From Loxodes magnus (taxonomy: Eukaryota > Ciliophora > Karyorelictea > Loxodida > Loxodidae), in the NCBI GenBank assembly GCA_946699065.1, contig CAMPDV010000678.1, positions 62,001 through 126,000 on the forward strand: a DNA stretch of 64,000 nucleotides. The letters run 5' to 3'. The position numbers were made by a program, and so were the translations under genes. This document shows positions 9,192 through 23,240 of this stretch, in pieces (positions within the stretch are counted from its first letter, which is position 1; every line of letters starts with the position of its first letter). The notes below the pieces were generated by a model. It was not told where the DNA came from. It saw only the letters and a list, made by a program, of their open reading frames with translations, and ran no database searches.

Positions 9192-10884
9192 TAAACAAGA
9201 TCTAAGCAAATATGAAGTCTTTTTTTATTAATTTTAAACTTTTGATTTGTGATTAACCAAATAAAGGTGAAATCACGTAAATTAATTAATTTTTGAATTA
9301 GATAATTTAGTTATTTTAAAGTTACCAAATATATTAGCATTATATTTTAAGATCTTTGTTAATTTTCTTACTTTTTCAATATATTAATGAAAAAGTGATT
9401 CCTATTAAGGAGAAGTTGGAATTAGTAATTTAGGTAATATTTTGATAATAGTTAGAGTTTTTTTGCTGATGTATTAAATTTTTATAATAGTTCTTTGATT
9501 CTTAAAATATGTTTAGAAGTTTTTATTTTATATCCTTTCTATTAAATATAGCTTTAGCAAGATTAATGTTTTCTTTGCTGATTGACTAAAGAAAGTATCA
9601 GTTACTGAAATCTGGTATTTTTTTGCCTTTTTATTTTATGTTAATTAAAACTAGAAAGAGAACTATTATACTGATATGTTCAAATGGTACGAAAAGATAA
9701 TGATTCTTTACTATGTTGAACTAAGTGTTGTGCTAGATAGCTTGATAGTGAATAAACCAAGTAGCAACTTCTTTAGCTAAATAGTAAATAAGATTTGTAA
9801 ATTATTAATTTATAAAATATAAATAAATTATTTTAATAATTATCATTTAATTTATTATTTTTAAGCTAAAATATGGGAATTTTCTAATATAATTTTTGAT
9901 ATATATATAAATAATAAAAATGATAGGATAAATAAAATTTAATCTTTTAGCATTTATAATATTAAAGGATAGTTTTAGTTAAAATATGTTTTTAAATAAA
10001 AGAAATAAAGTAATTTAATTATAGTTAAATATTTATGTAACTATAATTTTCTTATTATTAGCAAATTAATAATAATGGCTTATATTTAAATTTCTTTAAA
10101 CTGACAATTATAAAATAATTAATTTTACATAATTATAATGTTTAATTATATTTTGATATATAAATTAATAATTTATACTTAACTTTAAAATATAATAAAA
10201 GTTAGTTAAGATTATTATTATAATTACTTATATTATTTAGAACTAAAAATTATATATTCATTAAATATATAATTATTGATAATTCTTTATTAATTTTATT
10301 TTATACAGTTATCTCTAAAGATATGTTTAACTATATTTACTTTTTAATTCACTAAATTATTGTTTTAATTATTGTAGACATTAATTATCAAATGAGAACT
10401 TTTATATTTTTATAATCTAGTAATCAAATGCTTATTGTTAACCAATTATTTAAAACTCTTATCAAAATTATGAAAAGCATCCTCTTTATTAGTTTTAAAT
10501 TGATACAAAGATAATTAATTCTATCTAAGCATATAATTATTTTATATTTTTGATATATTATTTTTAATATTAATATCTTACTATTATAAAGGATTATTTT
10601 TAACTATATTTTGCTATCATTTAGAATTTTATATTATTAAAGTAATAAAGCTAAAGTTTCCTTTAGTTTACTTAGCACTTAAATTCCTTTTAGATACTTC
10701 TTCCTTTATATTCTCCATCTTTTATTAATTATAGTTAAATAAAGAGTTCTTTAAATGGTTTCATTAACAGTTTAATTAGCTTTTAGAATCTAAATTTTAA
10801 TACTTTTTTATAAAAATAAATGGTTTAAATTTAAGCTATTTAGTAATAATATTTCACTTTAATAAAAGAGTTATTGCATGAAGC
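9192..10884. other. AT-rich intergenic stretch
   Basis: No domain or repeat recognised. A short motif near 9250-9275 (ATAAAGGTGAAATCACGT) resembles 62225-62245 (ATAAAGGTAGAATCACGT). Otherwise featureless. Confidence 0.5.
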
Positions 10885-13640
10885 TGTTTATTTAAATTTA
10901 AAATTTAAATTAAAAGATTTTTTGACATCTATAACTGCATGAATTGCTTCCTTCAATTAAAGACATTAGTAAATGTTTTTAATGCTTTTTAATTATAATC
11001 TTGATCTCATCAATTTTTAATTACTCTTGTTGTAATCTCATCTTTTATTTCTCCCTTTTTTACTTTTTCCATTTCTAATAATTCTAGTCTTCTTGATATA
11101 AGTTTCTTATGAAATATTTTTATTTATAGATCTAAATATCCCAAATAAGAATTCGGAAGGGAGATTATAAATCCTTAATCATATATTATAAAGTGTCTTA
11201 AGTCATAATTCTCAATCTTTTACGATAATCAATCTCTTATATTAGAATAATATATGCATTTAAAAATGTGCTCAAGTGTATCATACTCTCAACGCATGCA
11301 GTAGGGATTATCAATAGGATAATGATGATCTTAAAGATCTTTTCGAAAATTATTAGATTGGGTTCTAAGTTTATATATACTAATAATTTCTTGTCTAAAT
11401 TATTTGTTCAACTTAGTGTAAATAATTACTAGAAATTGGTTAAGTTAAGATTACTAAACTGCTTAGTATATATTTTAGCTATTTTCATTCTCTTAAACTT
11501 TTGAGTAGCTGTATTATAGAAATATTATTGTATTTTGTCTCTTATATATTTAGTAAAAATTTTTAATTTGTACTAATCTTGGTATTCTACAGGTCGATAC
11601 TATAGAGGTCTGATAATTGCTAAACTTGATCATAGCATTGAAATCAAATTTTTTTCAGTTGGTAATGAAAAGAGAGCCTATTGTCGATGTTGAAAAATCA
11701 ATACTTTCTTATTTCATTTTATAATAGAATTTAAAAAACTTTATTGCCATAATGTGTTTGAAAGATAACCAGTTTAAATCTATGAAACATAACTTATTAA
11801 TGTGCTTAAAATGCTTTTCTTGAAATCATTCTCATACTTGATTCAATTCTATTCAAAACTCCAGTTTTTCCTTTCTGAATATACTATGGTTCTACCTATA
11901 CTCCATATTCTGCTTTAGGTAATGTAAAAAATCTGCATAAAGTTTTAAAATGTCAATAATCACATTCTTATATCTAATTAGTTAAAAAACAGCTTTTTTC
12001 ATTACAATTAAATACTTTATCACGACTTCTCTACAATAAGGATTAAAACTCTTCTTCTAATGTAGCATTACATCTAAATATGTTACTAGTTCCTTTTAAA
12101 TAATTGGTTAATTATCTAATCATAAATTTAAATTTTATTATTTATAATGTTTCTTTAAAATTTAGATACATTCAGATTTTATATAATTGATCTTTATATG
12201 TAAAATGCTTATTTGCTTCATTTATTAACTCCTTCATCTACTTTGCAGTTTTAGAAAGAAGAATCAGATCATCTGCTCATCGTCTGCATGCGAAACTACT
12301 ACTCCAACCCTGGCATTTGAATTTCAATCAGGTACTTTTACTTTCCAAATATCTAATTACTATGTCATAATACAACAATGCTAAAATTAGTCCATGTGAA
12401 CTTCCTTACATAACTCCATTGTTGTATAATAATGTTCTGGCGTTCTTTCCATCTATTTTAAATGAAGAATTTAGGTTTTTGTAAAACAACTCTAAGGCTT
12501 TTATTAGTCCAAGTGGTAGTTTAACTCTCTTTAATTGATCTAATAAAAGTTTTCTTTTTATTGAGTCAAACATTTTTCCAACATCTATTAGTGTTGCTAT
12601 CAATTTAGTCTTACTTTTAGCACTTTTCCGATATTTATCAATTATTTGCTATATTATTCAAATTTATTTAGTTTTTTATCTGATTTTTATAAATCCCATT
12701 TATGAAGGGTGAATCAAATTTCTCTAATAAAGCAGATTGTATAGTCTTTTTATTTAAAGCTTTATCATATAGTTTTATAATAATATTAATAAGAGAAATA
12801 GGTAGTCAGTTTTTCCAGTCATCTTTATTTCCTTTTTTAAATATTGGAATTACCGACAATGTATTTAATTCCTAAGGGATTTTTCCAAATCTTAGCATAT
12901 TATTCAGAAAAGAATGAAGGATTATTAACAAATATTATCCACCATATTTCAGAAATTCACCTTTTATTCCATCTGGACCAGCTGCTTTTCCATTCGTAAT
13001 TTCTTTTATAATTCTTGTATGGTAAAAAGATAAAATCCTTATAAATATGAGAGTTGATAATATTTAATTTCCTAAATACTATCTTATATTTTATCTATTT
13101 TTTAATTACTAAGATTTATTTATTATTTAGTTAGATTAGAATGCTTTTAAAAAATAAATGCTTCCATGAATCAATGGATTTATTTTTGATTTCTTAATTA
13201 AAGTTCATTTAATTTATTATTTTAGGCTTTTTAATTTTCTTAGTATGTGAAAATATTTCTTTAGCATCTCCATTTAGAAGCAAAAGTTTCTTTTTTGCTT
13301 TATTTTTTTAAACTTTCACAAATTAGACTTGAAGTCATTCAAAAACTCGTTTCACTGTTTCATGAATATTAGTTACTTATTTGTTTATTCTTCCAGATAT
13401 AATGTGTGCTTCTTTATATACTGAGTTAGCCCTTTTAAACCTTCATATTTCTTAGTAAGATCTCGAGGAAATTTCGTTATAACTGGAGTCTGGAATAAAT
13501 GATCCTAATGTTTAATCAGCATTGTATTAGATGTTATTTTTGATAAATTTTTATTAAACTTCAAGATTATCTTAATTTATCTTAATGAATTCTAGATAAG
13601 TTTGCAGGAAAGATTCTAAATATTTTTGACGATATATTGC
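10885..13640 (-). mobile_element. LINE-type retrotransposon copy A (RT, decayed)
   Basis: Minus-strand non-LTR reverse transcriptase. Motifs from high to low coordinate: NGKAAGPDGIKGEF (motif 0), VIPIFKKGNKDDW, LIDVGKMFDSI (motif A, near 12590), QGSSHGLILALLYYDI (motif B) and RRWADDLILLS, whose Trp is a TGA codon. Downstream frames are disrupted. The 3' end shows a conserved tail with a potential stem (GTCTTTAATTG paired with a CAGTTATAGAT-like strand), also seen in copy C. The 5' boundary near 13640 is uncertain, and no endonuclease domain was recognised. Nearly identical to copy B over its 3' half. Confidence 0.85.
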
Positions 13641-14339
13641 ATCTTATAACCTATTTATTTTATATTTCCTAAAATTCTTGCACATTTTCAATTAATCTCA
13701 CATAAAATTAAGTTTGTTTTATAAATCAATTTGCAAGAAAAAATTTTATTTTTAAGCTATAATATCATCTTATCACTGTTTATCTTATAAAAGAATTGTT
13801 TTAAGAATTAAGTTTTTATCTTTAAATAATCTAGCAATTTTCAGTTGATATCATACTTTATGAATAAATATAATTAAAATCTTTAAAATATCAATCAAAT
13901 AGATAAATGAACAATAAATAATGACTATTTAATTAGAAAATGAATATGAAAACATTTTAATTTAAATTCTTGATAAGATATTTTAAATTTAAATAAGTGC
14001 TTAATCTTTTAAAAATTATATTAAATAAAGCATTTTAAATGTTTTTATGTTTATGAATATTTAGTATCTTAAATTAAAAAATACTATATTTTATATTAAA
14101 GCAAACATTTATTAAAGGAATGCTTAAATTAAAAATTATAATTTAGTTGTCTAATAATTTAGAATAAAACAAAAAATGCTCATTTTTAAGATCATTTATG
14201 AAACTGTGTACTATTAGCATCATCGGTTTAGTAGAAACTTTGCTTTTATTATGCTATATATGTTTCTTTTTATATTGTACGAAATATTTCCCATTTTTTA
14301 TAGATATAATTATAATAGTTATTAAATTACACTTTGTAT
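13641..14339. other. AT-rich spacer between LINE A and inverted repeat 2
   Basis: Nothing recognisable. The true 5' end of LINE A may lie in here. Confidence 0.45.
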
Positions 14340-16224
14340 ATTATTTTAATTAATACAAAAGATTAAAGTTTTTCTTTTAACCTCTTTTGATATAATGAAA
14401 ACTATATTGATTTCTTAATTATTTACACTTTCATTTTACTAATTCGTATTATTTAATATTAGAATATAATTTTATTCTTATTTTAGATGGAAGTATAAGA
14501 TAATTTACAAGAAAGTGAAGATTTTTATAATTTTGCATACATTCAAATTATTTATATAGTTTACTAGCTAATGCTTTTATATGATAAGCAATCAATTTTT
14601 TAAAAAAGCTTTAAACTTTAATAAAATAGCTTCATTAGAAATTCAAATTTTAAGATTAATAAATAAAATCAATTTTCTATATACGTAGTAGATATATTTA
14701 AGTTGCTTATAATCAGAAAGTTTATCTTTAAAGCTTTTCTTTTTAATATAACAAAATGAGAAAAAATGTTGAAGAGAAAAAATACTTAATATAGCAATTT
14801 TTTTTTTTTAATAATTTTTCTCTTCTAAATTAACATCTTTTCGCAAACTAAAAACGGATAGTTAGTCGTAGTAAGCTCTTTTCAAAGTACTTTTGCTAAT
14901 CTTTTAAAATTTTTAATGCTTTTCTAATTATTATAATAAAATATTTTTTTTATTTGATTTATAAGTTTTTATTTGTATATTTGATATAGTTAGATTAGAT
15001 ATATTATTTAGATCCTTGCTAAATTAATTTTTTGGATTCTATGTAGATTGGTCTAAAATTTATTATTACAGAATCATTATACCACATTTTTCTATTTGAC
15101 TGTTCATATTTTTATAAATGGATTTTTAAACTCCTTTTAGATTAGTTTTTTAACAATTCAGAATACTATTAGAAAAGGTAACTTTAAGCACTCTTATAGA
15201 GGTTTTATTTATTAATTTGTTTCTTCCTAAAATTGTCATTTATTTTTTATATATTTATTTCTTAAAATTAATTAAAAAATTTTTCAAATATTTTAAAATT
15301 CTATCCTTTAAAAAAAATGTATCCATCCTAAAAATCTTCAGTAGCGTATAAGTCAGAGCGAAAAAAGGATAATTTTTTCACGATTTCATGGTTTATTTTT
15401 TTATATCTCCTTTTTTCTTGAGATCCTTTTCATTTAAGTAAATTCTTATATCATTAAAATTTTTAAAGCGAATTTTTTCATTTACTCAAAAAGAATTTCA
15501 AAATTAATTTTTTTTTCCAAAGCATAAACAATAATTTTTTTTATCATTTCAAAAATAATTTACCTTATCAAAAATATATTTTTAAATCAAAAACAGAAAA
15601 ATTTTGTTCAAAATTTTTCAAATCAAATAATTTTCCTACATTTTTTTTAATTTTACTAAATAACATTTCAACAAAAAAGATTTCCAAATTCTACTTTAAA
15701 ATAAATTTTTTAAATCCTATTATTTTCTCAAAAATCTTTTATATTTTGAATTTTTTCTTGAAATTTTATTCCTATTTAGGATTTTTTATCCCGAAATAAA
15801 AAAATTATTCCGTCCCAGAAATCTTTGGTAGTATAAAACGCTGACCAAAAACATATATTTTATTTTCATGAAATTTAAGCTCTACAATTGAAAGGTAATG
15901 ATAAATAAAAAACTTAATATCAGAAAATTTTATTTTCCAATAGGAAGCGAAACATATTAAACATTAAAACTAAAATTTTATAACAAATAAATAAGAATGT
16001 TTATAAGCGCTTATCACACAATTTGCGAGCAGCTCTTTCAATTTTATTATTAAGAAAAATGTTCTCATGTTTCTTGTTAAAATTCTAGAAGTCCGATGAA
16101 TCATATCAGCTTCTCCAAATGGAGAATCTTCTTATTAAAAATTATTCTTAAATCTTGAGTCAGATACTTCAGTCTTCTTGAATAAGGTCCAAAAAGAATT
16201 AATTATTAAGTTGGTAATTAGAAG

Positions 16225-16400
16225 GTCCGTCAGTCAGACTTTCATACTGCTAGAGATAACCCTCGGGTTAAGTTAGGCATGTCTCAACGGAGCTTATCCA
16301 CCCTTCCCCGTGGTGGCATCTAGTGCGAGATTACTCGCAATGCAGTATACACTGCACCAGATTACGTACTAATTTGGCTGACGTGGCCGACATCCATTTT
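16225..16400 (-). other. GC-rich structured island, candidate non-coding RNA (left copy)
   Basis: In otherwise very AT-rich DNA this ~175-bp block is GC-rich and full of short inverted repeats: TGCGAG TAAT CTCGCA, CCACC ... GGTGG, AACCC GAG GGTT, GCAGTGTATACTGC and the palindrome AGTCTGACT. That density suggests a folded RNA or a protein-binding site rather than coding sequence. It matches no tRNA, 5S, snRNA or SRP signature I know. It sits 3' of the WD40 gene in both arms. Strand unknown; given as that of the WD40 gene. Confidence 0.4.
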
Positions 16401-16948
16401 ATATAATATTTATAATAATAAATATGATTAAATAATAAATAATAATACATAAATAATAATTAATAATAATAATAATTAATATTAAATATCAATCATATAA
16501 AATAAATAAAATACTTAATTTAATTTTTTAATTAATAATCAAGATTATAAACTAACTTTAACCTTATAAATAATATTTTAACTACTTTACAAAAAATAAT
16601 TTTTACTTAACTTGAAATTTTTATAAAATCTAAAAATAAATCTATAAAATTTTATAAAATAAGATTAAGCTTAAATCTATCATAAGGCTTCATTTAACAA
16701 AATTATATTTAAAATATTTTTAAACATTACCACTTTAAATCGCATACCTCACTAATTTCTATAACCTATATTATCTACTCAACCTTTATTTTAAACCAAG
16801 AATATTAAGAATATATAACCTTTTAATAAATAAATAAAAACACTTCATAAAACTACAAACGTAGTTATCATTAAACATTCATTTAAATACATAGCCAATA
16901 TCTTATATCTTTAATCGTAAAATTTAATTAAGTCAAATCATAAGTTAC

Positions 16949-18020
16949 TCAACTCGAAACTTTCCACTTTCTTATCGTATTGTCAAGTCCTCCCGATACC
17001 AACCATCTATTATCAACACTCAATGCTATAGAAAGTATTTCATGTTGATGCCCTTACAAAGTCTATATACACTCACCCTTATCAAAGTTCCAGATCTTGA
17101 TTGTATTATCACTTGAACCAGAAAATATAGCACTTGAATCAACACTTAACTGAATACTACGTACAGCACCTGTATGGCCTTAAAGAATACGAATACACTA
17201 ACCAGAAGAGAAATCCCATATCTTAATTGTCTTGTTCCGAGAACCTGATATTATGTATCTATTATCCTTAGACACTATTACCGATCAAACTAATTCTTAA
17301 TGCCCAGTAAGAGTTCGCACAAGCTGACCAGTCTAGAAATCACAAACCTTTATAGAGGAGTCAGTATATCCCGATATAATATATCTAGAGTCATAAGAGA
17401 TTACTACCGAGTAAACTCTAGAAGTATGATCAGTTAAAGTTCTTTGGAGAGCACCATTGTGGAAATTTCAGATCTTTATGGTGTTATCGTAAGATCCTGA
17501 TACGATATAGTTAGAGTCAGGGGAGATTACTACTGAAGAAACTGGGGAAGTATGACCCGTTATAATTCTTATGAGAGCACCAGTCTATAAGTTTCAGATC
17601 TTGATGGTTTGATCAAAAGAAGCTGAAACAATATAGTTAGAGTCTGGGGAGATTACTATCGATCTAACTCAACCAGTATGTCCAGTTAAAGTTCTTAAAA
17701 GAACACCTGTCTGGAAATTCCAGATCTTTATCAAATTTTCATGATATCCTGAACCTGATACAATTCAATTCAGGTCACTTGATATGGCTACCGATAAAAC
17801 AGATGAAGTGTGACCAGTAAGGATTTAGTCTAAAAAATATTAAAGAAATACCTTTACTTTGGTCATAACTGATCTTATTTATTAGTTTTTAGTAGCATAA
17901 GTTAGGCAGAATTTCATACTTAAAATGAAGTAGAGATATTTTCCCTAGAATGTGGTTTCTCGCTCTTAAGAGTTTTCTTAAAAAAATACATTTAGTAAAT
18001 TGCTTTTCTTTTTTCTCCAT
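16949..18020 (-). CDS. Seven-bladed WD40-repeat protein, copy 1
   Basis: ATG at 18020 (MEKKEKQFTK...), a short helical N-terminus, a 28-nt intron (17857-17830, phase 1), then seven WD40 repeats recognisable by GHT, S.D...I.SGS and IKIWNFQTG signatures. It ends KWKVSS then TGA (16951-16949). TAA/TAG are read as Gln (QTG, LQGH) and TGA as Trp in KIW and GHTGW. Predicted 347 aa, the same length as copy 2, with no disruption seen. Beta-propellers are interaction scaffolds; the partner is unknown. The WD40 assignment is certain. Confidence 0.9.
17830..17857 (-). other. 28-nt intron of WD40 copy 1
   Basis: On the minus strand GTAAAGGTATTTC...TTTTTTAG. Its removal joins SYDQ to NQILTGHTSSV. The same intron is present in copies 2, 3 and 4. 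Confidence 0.75.
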
Positions 18021-18930
18021 TTATTTTTTCTCCGTTTTAATTTTTTAACTTACTTCAATAAATATTTAATTAAAATAACTAAATAAATTTTACTGAATCA
18101 ATTTCAATACAATTAAACAATAAAATTATTATTAAGCATACTTATAAATACCTTATTTCTAAAACATTGATTTAAAAATTCTATTTTTGTCTTAAACAAG
18201 AAAGATATAAAACTAATAGTGTACAAACTTGTAAATTTTAATTATTTTATATCTTTTTACTTTTAAATAAAAGGATAAATTATTATATCAAAAGTTTTAT
18301 AACGAATAATTATATCCTTATTATAATAACTTTAATATTCATTTATTAGTTACTACTTATTTGTGCTTTAAATCAAAGACTCTTAATAATAAAACCTTAT
18401 TTCGTTATAGACCCTTTTAAATTATAAATAAAATAATACAATTTTTTTAAATCTACTGTTATTAATTATTGCTTTTCACTTACATTTAATCAAAAAAAGT
18501 GAGCTTTTTTAGCTTTTACTAATTAAAAGAAATGAAATAAAATAAGTTTCTTATTAATTAGATTGAATAAATATTAAAAAACATCAAATTACTTAAAACA
18601 AAACATTTTTAGAATTTATAAGATAAACTCTTTTAATTGCCCACTTTCTTACTACTATTTCATTAAAACTTTTTATTTATAAAGATCAGTTTTAAAATAA
18701 TAAACTAATATAATTAATTATAATGTTGATTCTAAGTAGGTTATATAAATGTAATAAATATAAGTAATAGAAAGTAAATATTTAATCTAACTAGAAATGG
18801 TGTATCACTAATTTTATCTTACAATTATTAAATAGTAATATTTAATTTTATTATTAAAATAAGCTTTAATATGTTTAATTATGTCTATTAAATAATTAAT
18901 ATTTTATCCTTTTAGCTTTATTAGTTATTA

Positions 18931-21900
18931 ATTAAATTTTCTCTTTAATTTATAAAGATATTAGATTAGTTATAATTAATACATTTAGATAACTTTCTAT
19001 TTTGAAGCAAACTAATATTATATTTATTATTTATGTTATTTTTGTAATTATCATTTCTAATTAATAATACCTAAATTATTCTAGATTATTTAAAGATAAA
19101 AACTTAATTCTATTATTATATACTTATCCAAAAAATATAGTTACCACTATTAATACTCTCTTTCTTAAAATAACTTGTTTGTTACTTAGAAATTATAAGC
19201 TTTTAAGAAAGCTTATTTTTAATATCTTCTATTATTATTTTCTGAATTAATAGAAAGAGTAAACTTAGCATAATATGTTTCTTTGTCATAAGTATGAGAT
19301 AATATAAGTATTAGATTAGCTAATATAAGTTATTTAAAACTAATCTAATAGATTATTATTTACTCTTAATACATTTTATTAGTCTACTATTATTCTATAT
19401 CTTTCTGTTCCTAATAAACAATTCTCTATGTTTTGCTTTAAAAGACATCATCATTTATTAATCTTATTACAAAAGATTTAAACATAAAAAGATGATATAG
19501 TTAATTATAGAATTATTTGAAGCTGAGACATTAAAATGAGTTTTAATTTTAGATTATTTATAATTTTCCTAAATTTAAATTATATTTATATATTCCTTTT
19601 ATTAACTATCTTTTGTAATTAACTTTTGTTTGGAAAACTGACAAAAAGATACATTTTGTAAAATATTTAGTCTTAATTTATCTAAGTTTTAAAATTTTTC
19701 TGAGTATAAGAATATATTAAATTGAAAGTATTAACGATACTAGTTCTATTTAGGTAATTATATGTACTAAAATAAATAGTAAAGAGAAAGCATTATTCTT
19801 TTATATAATTAAATAAAGAAAAGCTAGCTTAAATCTTCAATAGAGTCAATTATTTACATATCTAAAATCCTCTATTTATCTTAAAATCAAGTGTTTAATA
19901 TATTATAGCCTCCTTTACTCATTTAGTAATATTAATTCATAAAAACTGAAAAGAAAATTCCTTTTTACTTTAACTATACTTGTAAATATTCTAAGTACTT
20001 TAACTAGTTAAAGATAGGTTTAATTAGAGACTAATCAGAAATATTCTTATCCTCTAGATAAAATATTTAATAAAACTGTGATTACATTTCTTATTAATGA
20101 AGAATAATATTTTAAATTAAAATAAGGAAAAATTAATATTTTTATGCTTAATAAAAATTTAAAATAATTTATATAAAATCTCTTAATATTTTATAAAAAA
20201 CCAAAGTAAATGCAAAAACATTAATTAAATATAATTTAAAAAATATTAAGAAAATTTATAATTCTAAATGATATTTTAAATAAATATTTTAATATTTATT
20301 AATGTTTAGATAAAACATATAATCAATTATGTAATCTAAATTTTAACCTTAGAAATGTAGTAAAATATATTTAAAAGCTAAATGAAAAATTATAAGGAAA
20401 ACTTAAGAAATTTTATTTTTCTATAAATATTAATATAAAATTTACTAATGATTTAATAGACATTATCAATTTCTATTAAATTATTTAAAATTATTACTAA
20501 AAGAAAAACAAAGTATAAATTAATTAATTTAAAAAATTAAAAAAAATTATATTTTTTAATTTTATATTTAGCAATAGTGACTAAGATAAATATTATAAAT
20601 AAAAATTTTACAAATCTAGCATTGATTGACTTTTTAAATAAAGAAATTCAGCATAAAAATAACTATTCTTAGAAACTTTCAATTTCAAAATATAAAAAAT
20701 TAAAAATGCTAAAAAATTCTCTAACTCTCAGTTTTTTTTATAATCAGCCTATTCGAAGATAGGCTATTTTTCATCCTTTATGTATGTATATTATGTTAAA
20801 ATTTCTAATTTTTTTATTAGTTTCAAATTTTAAACTTCTACTTAAGTGGAAACTTTTCAATATTTGAGTAAATAAGAAAAAATTATTTTTTTTATTTTCT
20901 AAACTTAACATGAAATCCAGATTCATTTTTTTAAAATTATTTTATTTTATTTAAATATTAGCATTGACTTTATATATTAAGTAAAGTAGTAAAATTAATT
21001 AAAATTTTGAAATAAAAACATATTTTTTTTAATTTTATTGATTAAAATAAGCCTACAAATAAAAAAATAAGAAACTAGGAGCATTTTTATTAAAAGGAGA
21101 GTTAAAGATTGTCTAAGAACAATAGATATACAAATAAAATAAGATTACATTTTTTAATTTGTATTAAGAAAATAAATAGTAAATTTGAATATTATTCTTG
21201 CTTATTTAAAATTTAATATTATTTAAATATTTTAATTAAAATAAAAATTTACGGTTATTAAATTTTATAAAAACTTACTAATTTATAATTACAAATAAAA
21301 GTTTTCAAATTCTAGTTTTACCAGACTGGAAAATGCTATTTTTTACTTAAAATAGATAATTCAAATTAAATAACAAAAAATTATTTATAAAATAAACTAT
21401 ATCAATAGAGTATAAATATCTTCTTATTTTTAGTTTAAATATCCCTTTATATTCAAATTAGTTTTTTAAACATTTTCTAAGAAACTAATTATAAAAATCT
21501 CTTTTGTAATAAATTAAAAACTCTATCAAGTTGATAAGTAATATTTATATTTTTATCGAAGAGAACTTCTTTCTAATTATATTATAGCAAGTGGTTATCA
21601 TACTTTCAAATATATATACAAATTAAAAAAAGTGAGACTAGAAATTTTAAAGCCTTTGCATTAAAAAAGATGTATTTTATAGAAATTAATTTAAATTATA
21701 AATTATAAAGTAAATAAATAATTTTATAAATAATTTTATATCATGAATGGATTTTTTTTATCTATTATAAAAATCTTTAATTTCTCATTATATATTAAAA
21801 TAATATATTTTTATGCTTTATAAAATAGTTTTAATTCATTTTTCATTAAATTTAGTTTATCAAAATCTTTATAAATTAAAAAGAATTTAGATATCAGATT

Positions 21901-22856
21901 AAAATATTTTGATTTGTAAAATGATTAAAAATGTAATAAAAATTATAATATTATTTTAAACTATAATTATAAATTAAAGAAAGTATAAAATTTATGTATC
22001 GTATTTAAAAATATAGTTAAATTTATTTAATATATTAAATAGCTTAAAAAGAATTCTCTTTATTTTTAAACATTTTAAGCATAGCTTTAAATAATTTTAG
22101 AAATAAATATTACTATTTAATAAAAATTATAAATTAAATAATTAAATTTATATAATTATTTCAAATTTTATTTAAGAGTATTTTGATTGCTTATTATTTT
22201 TATTGTTTATGTTTATTTATTTATAGTTTTTATTATTAGATTCTAAATATTTTTAATAGTCAAATTTATTATTTAGTATTTATTTGTTTCAATACATTTT
22301 TCTTCGTAATAATTTTATGATTTAATTGTGTCATTCATAATATTTATAATATTCTTAGATTAAATATTATCTTATACTTGTTAAATTCTTTCATAATAAC
22401 TTATTTATATCGTAATTATATTAGGCTCCAATTAATTTAATTCTTACGAATATCTTCCAATAAACTAAGTTTCTTTATTAATAAATTAATCTATTTTTCT
22501 ATATTTTTAAATTATGTTCTTTCAAATTGTCATATTCTATTAAAAAATTACGATGATGCTTAATAAAGTTAGAAAAGCTATTTTTTGGCTCATTTTTTCA
22601 CTTACATTTTATTTATATCAAGAAAAATTTGACTAAACTCTTATTTATCACAGTATCAGATCAGGCTTTTTTTCTTAACTAGAATCGAATGATTAAGTTT
22701 AAATGAAATTCATAGTTTATTTAATTGTATCATTTTAATTTTTCATTTGTATTATCGATATCCTTTTTTATACGAAATTCTAACCTTTTATAGGAAATTA
22801 AATATCTTTGGAATTAATGAGGAGAAAACGCATATTTTAAATTAAACTATTTGATT
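18931..22856. other. Spacer of inverted repeat 2, left part
   Basis: Up to about 19480 it carries the extended upstream homology of WD40 copies 3 and 4. From 19480 to 22856 it is extremely AT-rich with no recognisable gene, RNA or repeat. Confidence 0.6.
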
Positions 22857-23240
22857 TTATATTAATTTTAAATAAAGCAGCAAATAATAATTAATGTACT
22901 TATAATTATATGAAATTGTTTCTCTGCTATTAAGGAATTTCAAGAAGTACAGAGTTTCTAGTTCCTCGTTGTTCGTTAAAATTTTTGGGGCACTTTTGAT
23001 TTCGCGTTTCAATCTGCGATTTTTTAATAGTTTTACCTTTCTACATTCGAATCGGGCTTGATTATAACTCCATATTCTTCCTCTTGTATATACTTCCATT
23101 CTTATTGCAAAAAATCTTGCTCAGCCCAATTGTTTCTGTTCACTTTGCTTATCAGAAATTCCTTTGCTTCTATTGAAACTTCTTACAGTTCCGATATATT
23201 TTTTATTGGCTTTAGAAGCGAAAACATCTCTTCCTGATAA
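22857..23240 (-). pseudogene. Fragment of an unrecognised gene abutting LINE B
   Basis: A minus-strand frame with unusually high GC and protein-like composition runs from the 3' end of LINE B at 23240: SGRDVFASKANKKYIGTVRS, later MEVYTRGRIWSYNQ, CRKVKLLKNRRLKREIK and NNEELETLYFLKF. No domain recognised. Its 5' part would lie on the far side of LINE B but is absent there, since inverted repeat 2 begins. It therefore looks like the remnant of a gene cut by the insertion or rearrangement. The 3' end is uncertain because no TGA closes the frame clearly. Confidence 0.45.

Larger units (their letters stand above)
14340..18930 (-). repeat. Inverted repeat 2, left arm (~4.6 kb)
   Basis: Near-perfect reverse complement of 24949-29553. 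Matches run from the outer end (about 14340 with 29553) through A/T-tract-rich DNA, the GC-rich island (16225-16400) and WD40 gene 1 (16949-18020) to the inner end near 18930. Upstream homology to WD40 copies 3 and 4 continues to about 19480 on this side, but the right arm stops at its junction with LINE B. The left copy is thus the more complete version of the segment. Confidence 0.93.
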
